From Alistipes sp. (GTDB lineage Bacteria > Bacteroidota > Bacteroidia > Bacteroidales > Rikenellaceae): a stretch of 7,629 nucleotides of DNA. The notes beneath the pieces are model-generated. The model ran no database searches and had not been told where the DNA came from. It saw only the letters and a list, made by a program, of their open reading frames with translations. This document shows, piece by piece, positions 5,080 to 7,629 of the stretch. Both the position numbers and the translations under genes were made by a program. Numbering within the stretch: the first letter of the stretch is position 1; the number at the start of each line of letters is the position of its first letter. The stretch is taken from positions 1-7,629 of the forward strand of contig JAFYRB010000032.1 in assembly GCA_017559615.1 (NCBI GenBank), in the 5' to 3' direction.

Positions 5080-6144
5080 ATGAAACTATTTCGCAAATGG
5101 GAGCTGGGCGAGACTATGCTCTACACCTTGGTGTGGGTAGCCATATTCTTGATACCCTTTATGAACGCACAGCTAATGTCGGAGCACGAGATTGACTTCA
5201 ATAAGGTTATTATCTCGTGGGCAAAGGTTACGCCCTACTTCATCATCTTTCTCGCGAACAACACCGTTCTTGCTCCGAAGTTACTTCTTCGCCACCGCTA
5301 TTGGCTCTACACCACCTCGCTCATAGCAATAGTCGCTATCATCTTTGGCATCATCGAGATTTTCGACTTCCGCTACCTCCAGAGCAACATTGAGCTTCGC
5401 CACAAAGCCTCGCTTACGGACCTTGAGTGGTATTGGAACATCCTGATTGGTATCTTTATGGCGGGTGCCAACACTATGATTAAGCTCTACTACCGCACGC
5501 TGACCATCGACCGCCGTATGGCCATCCTCGAGAAGGAGAACATCGAGACACAGATGGAGTATCTGAAGTATCAGATTAACCCCCACTTCCTGATGAACAC
5601 CTTGAACAACATCCACGCGATGATAGAGTTCGACAGCGATATGGCCCGCACGAGCGTTATGGAGCTATCGCATATGCTCCGCCATATCCTCTACGACTCG
5701 AGCGAGAGGTCCACGACACTCGATAAGGAGATTCGCTTCCTCGACAGCTATATCAAGCTGATGCGTATCCGCTATATCGACGAGGTGAATATCTCGTTCA
5801 CACACCCCGACATCTCATCCTCTGCACGTATTAAGCTGCCACCCCTATTGCTTATCGTGCTGGTTGAGAATGCCTTCAAGCACGGCATCAGCTACAAGGA
5901 GAACTCGTTCATCAACATCACCATTACTGCTGATAACAACGAGCTTACGTGTGTTGTAGCCAACAGCCGCCACAGCCACGGCACGCAGAGCCATAGCACC
6001 ACCGAGCGTAGTGGCATAGGACTAAGCAACATCATCAAGCGTATGGACATCCTCTTTGGAAATCGCTATACGCTCACGACCGACACCTCCGATAGTAAAG
6101 TATATATCGTAGAATTAGTAATTCCCGTAACAACGAATAAATAG
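5080..6144 (+). CDS. LytS/YehU-type membrane sensor histidine kinase
   Basis: A 354-residue inner-membrane histidine kinase that should phosphorylate the regulator encoded next to it. Four hydrophobic segments lie near residues 14-30, 50-66, 75-95 and 118-136. A short coiled coil (about 140-162) leads into the His_kinase box QINPHFLMNTLNNIHAMIEF (165-184), with H169 the probable phospho-acceptor. The ATPase part has the N-box VENAFKHG (262-269, with N264 and H268) and the G-box GIGLSNIIKRM (312-322). No extracellular sensor domain is present, so the signal is probably sensed in or at the membrane. ATG 5080 keeps a basic N-terminal MKLFRKWE; an in-frame ATG at 5116 (M13) would start right at the first helix and give a normal leader. 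The stop is one base before the regulator's ATG. Its ligand is unknown. Confidence 0.95.
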   Translation: MKLFRKWELGETMLYTLVWVAIFLIPFMNAQLMSEHEIDFNKVIISWAKVTPYFIIFLANNTVLAPKLLLRHRYWLYTTSLIAIVAIIFGIIEIFDFRYLQSNIELRHKASLTDLEWYWNILIGIFMAGANTMIKLYYRTLTIDRRMAILEKENIETQMEYLKYQINPHFLMNTLNNIHAMIEFDSDMARTSVMELSHMLRHILYDSSERSTTLDKEIRFLDSYIKLMRIRYIDEVNISFTHPDISSSARIKLPPLLLIVLVENAFKHGISYKENSFINITITADNNELTCVVANSRHSHGTQSHSTTERSGIGLSNIIKRMDILFGNRYTLTTDTSDSKVYIVELVIPVTTNK

Positions 6145-6145
6145 T

Positions 6146-6874
6146 ATGGTAAGATGTATCGCAATAGACGATGAGCCATTGGCGCTCCGTCAGATTAAGA
6201 GTTACATTGAGCGCACTGGCTCTTTGGAGTTGGTTGCCACGTGCCGCAACGCCTTCGAGGCGCAGCAGATTCTCGAGGCCGAGACCGTAGACCTCATCTT
6301 CGTCGACATCAATATGCCCGATATGAATGGTCTTGACTTTGTGCGTTCGCTCACCACCGCCCACTACATTGTCTTCACCACTGCCCACGCGGAGTTTGCC
6401 CTCGAGGGTTTTAAGCTCAATGCCATAGATTATCTTTTGAAGCCTTTTGATTATAACGAGTTTATGAAGGCTACGCAGAAGGTTATCTCGCTTGTCGACC
6501 TTGTTGAGCGATGCCACGCCGCCGAGAGTGCCGTAGCGCAGAACGAAGCCGAGGAGGCTGATAAGGAGTATATCTCGGTCAAGGCCGACTACAAGACACA
6601 GCTCGTAAAGATTGCCGACATTGTCTACTTGGAGAGTGCTGGCGAGTATGTCCGCCTACATATCGAGGGTAGTTCGACCATCACGACGCTCTTCCGCCTC
6701 AAGAATATGGAGACCACCCTACCGCAAGAGACTTTCTTGCGTGTTCACCGCTCCTACATCGTCAACATCAAGCGCATTGCGAGCTACACCAAGGGCCGTA
6801 TCTTCCTCGACAATGGCGAGTATATTCCTCTTGGCGAGAACTACAAGGAGCGCTTCTTCGAGATATTCCAGTAG
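6146..6874 (+). CDS. LytTR-family DNA-binding response regulator
   Basis: A 242-residue response regulator, the expected partner of the kinase just upstream (TAG-T-ATG, one base apart, so surely co-transcribed and probably coupled). The receiver domain (1-115) has the acidic pair D8/D9, phospho-acceptor D54 in FVDINMPDMNG, T78/T79 as switch residues and K99 in DYLLKPFD. A charged linker (about 118-136) leads to a LytTR domain (138-240) with KEYISVKADYKTQLVKIADIVYLES, FLRVHRSYIVN and the terminal GRIFLDNGEYIPLGENYKERF. LytTR proteins bind DNA through beta strands at short direct repeats. I saw no clear pair of such repeats in the window, so the target genes are likely elsewhere. All key residues are intact. 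The unit ends at a strong terminator. Confidence 0.96.
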   Translation: MVRCIAIDDEPLALRQIKSYIERTGSLELVATCRNAFEAQQILEAETVDLIFVDINMPDMNGLDFVRSLTTAHYIVFTTAHAEFALEGFKLNAIDYLLKPFDYNEFMKATQKVISLVDLVERCHAAESAVAQNEAEEADKEYISVKADYKTQLVKIADIVYLESAGEYVRLHIEGSSTITTLFRLKNMETTLPQETFLRVHRSYIVNIKRIASYTKGRIFLDNGEYIPLGENYKERFFEIFQ

Positions 6875-6893
6875 CGAACTTTACATATAAGCA

Positions 6894-6936
6894 CAAAAAA
6901 ACAGGGCCGTACCGAAATACGCCCTGTCTTTTTTTT
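6894..6936. terminator. Strong bidirectional terminator between convergent genes
   Basis: ACAGGGC plus CGTA (6901-6911, one bulged C) pairs with TACGCCCTGT (6918-6927), a 10-bp stem with a CCGAAA loop. An A-run lies on the left (6894-6901) and eight T on the right (6929-6936), so it can end both the regulator transcript (plus) and the decarboxylase transcript (minus). Confidence 0.92.
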
Positions 6937-6972
6937 GTTGCGATGCTTCCGCACCCCAATCTCGCACCTCTA

Positions 6973-7629
6973 TTAGATTGGGAGGAACGCGAGAAGGATA
7001 CCCGCAGCAACTGCCGAACCGATAACACCCGCTACATTAGGACCCATAGCGTGCATCAAGAGGAAGTTACCTGGGTTGTACTTCTGACCTACGCTCTGCG
7101 ATACACGAGCCGCCATAGGCACAGCCGATACACCTGCAGAACCGATAAGTGGGTTGATCTTCTCCTTCGAGAAGAGGTTTATAATCTTCGCGAGGATAAC
7201 ACCACTTGCCGAACCAAACGAGAATGCCACGATACCGAGGGTAAGGATACCCAAAGTCTGCCAGTTAAGGAACGCCTCTGCAGTAGCAGTAGCACCTACT
7301 GAGATACCGAGGAAGATAGTCACGATGTTCATCAACTCGTTCTGTACGGTCTTCGACAAACGCTCCGTAACGCCACACTCCTTCATCAAGTTACCGAGCA
7401 TCAAGCAGCCGATAAGTGGAGCTGCCGATGGCAACAACAACGCGATGATAACAGTGATAACGATAGGGAAGATAATCTTCTCACGCTGTGACACAGAACG
7501 CAACTGCTTCATCTCAATCTTACGCTCCTTCTCTGTAGTGAGGAGCTTCATAATTGGTGGCTGAATCACAGGCACAAGAGCCATATAAGAGTATGCCGCA
7601 ACAGCGATAGGACCCAACAAGTGTGGAGC
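6973..7629 (-). CDS. Sodium-ion-translocating decarboxylase beta subunit (OadB/GcdB/MmdB family), partial
   Basis: This is the C-terminal 218 residues of a multi-pass membrane protein; the frame runs open through the right window edge and the N-terminal half lies outside. In the family the beta subunit (about 370-430 residues) couples decarboxylation of a biotin-bound carboxylate to export of Na+. Family landmarks are [88 protein letters not shown], and the terminal [27 protein letters not shown], which forms the conserved Na+-pathway helix. Whether the substrate is oxaloacetate, methylmalonyl-CoA or glutaconyl-CoA depends on the alpha subunit, not seen here. In Bacteroidota a methylmalonyl-CoA (propionate pathway) role is common, so mmdB is plausible. 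The family is very secure; the exact name is open. Confidence 0.95.
   Translation of the reverse strand, partial: APHLLGPIAVAAYSYMALVPVIQPPIMKLLTTEKERKIEMKQLRSVSQREKIIFPIVITVIIALLLPSAAPLIGCLMLGNLMKECGVTERLSKTVQNELMNIVTIFLGISVGATATAEAFLNWQTLGILTLGIVAFSFGSASGVILAKIINLFSKEKINPLIGSAGVSAVPMAARVSQSVGQKYNPGNFLLMHAMGPNVAGVIGSAVAAGILLAFLPI

Noticed and set aside
6943..7302. Plus-strand open frame over the decarboxylase gene
   Set aside because: The minus strand encodes unmistakable OadB-family motifs; this frame is Arg/Thr-rich antisense noise.
7618..7620. Start codon for the decarboxylase subunit at 7620
   Set aside because: It would be a TTG inside a conserved helix; the frame continues to the window edge with family-like residues (A-P-H before L-L-G-P), so the gene is cut by the window.

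Overview
The window looks like chromosomal DNA from a gut-type Bacteroidota, most likely order Bacteroidales and possibly Rikenellaceae/Alistipes-like; the lower ranks are inference. Three things point there. Promoters fit the Bacteroidetes -33/-7 pattern (TTG or TTTG, about 19-20 nt, then TAnnTTTG) in front of at least four genes. Starts lack strong Shine-Dalgarno sequences. The gene content also fits: a LytS/LytTR pair, a stand-alone YbaK, and an OadB/MmdB-type sodium-pump subunit. No phage, insertion sequence, CRISPR array, rRNA or tRNA was recognised.

Layout. Positions 1-735 hold no convincing gene. They are a patchwork of AT-rich dyads, two tandem hairpin modules sharing a G-rich loop, GC-rich direct repeats, an AC/GT block and a polypurine tract. 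Positions 754-2015 carry a two-gene unit on the plus strand with an ATGA overlap: a six-helix ion-channel-like protein whose K+ filter is altered (TVGAE instead of TVGYGD), then an unrecognised lipoprotein. After a terminator come mscL (2181-2633) and a second terminator. ybaK (minus, 2897-3376) and an SDR oxidoreductase (plus, 3460-4251) diverge from overlapping promoters. A HAD phosphatase/phosphomutase (minus, 4294-4956) and a LytS-type kinase plus LytTR regulator (plus, 5080-6874) diverge from a second promoter region. A strong bidirectional terminator separates these from the 3' half of a sodium-pumping decarboxylase beta subunit (minus, 6973 to the window edge).

Together, several products handle ions or envelope stress: the channel-like protein, MscL, the membrane sensor kinase and the Na+-pump subunit. 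They sit in separate transcription units, so a shared pathway is not shown. The points that most deserve a second look are the altered-filter channel coupled to an orphan lipoprotein, the near-leaderless kinase promoter, the overlapping divergent promoters, and the repeat patchwork at the left end. I do not see a clear new multi-gene system.
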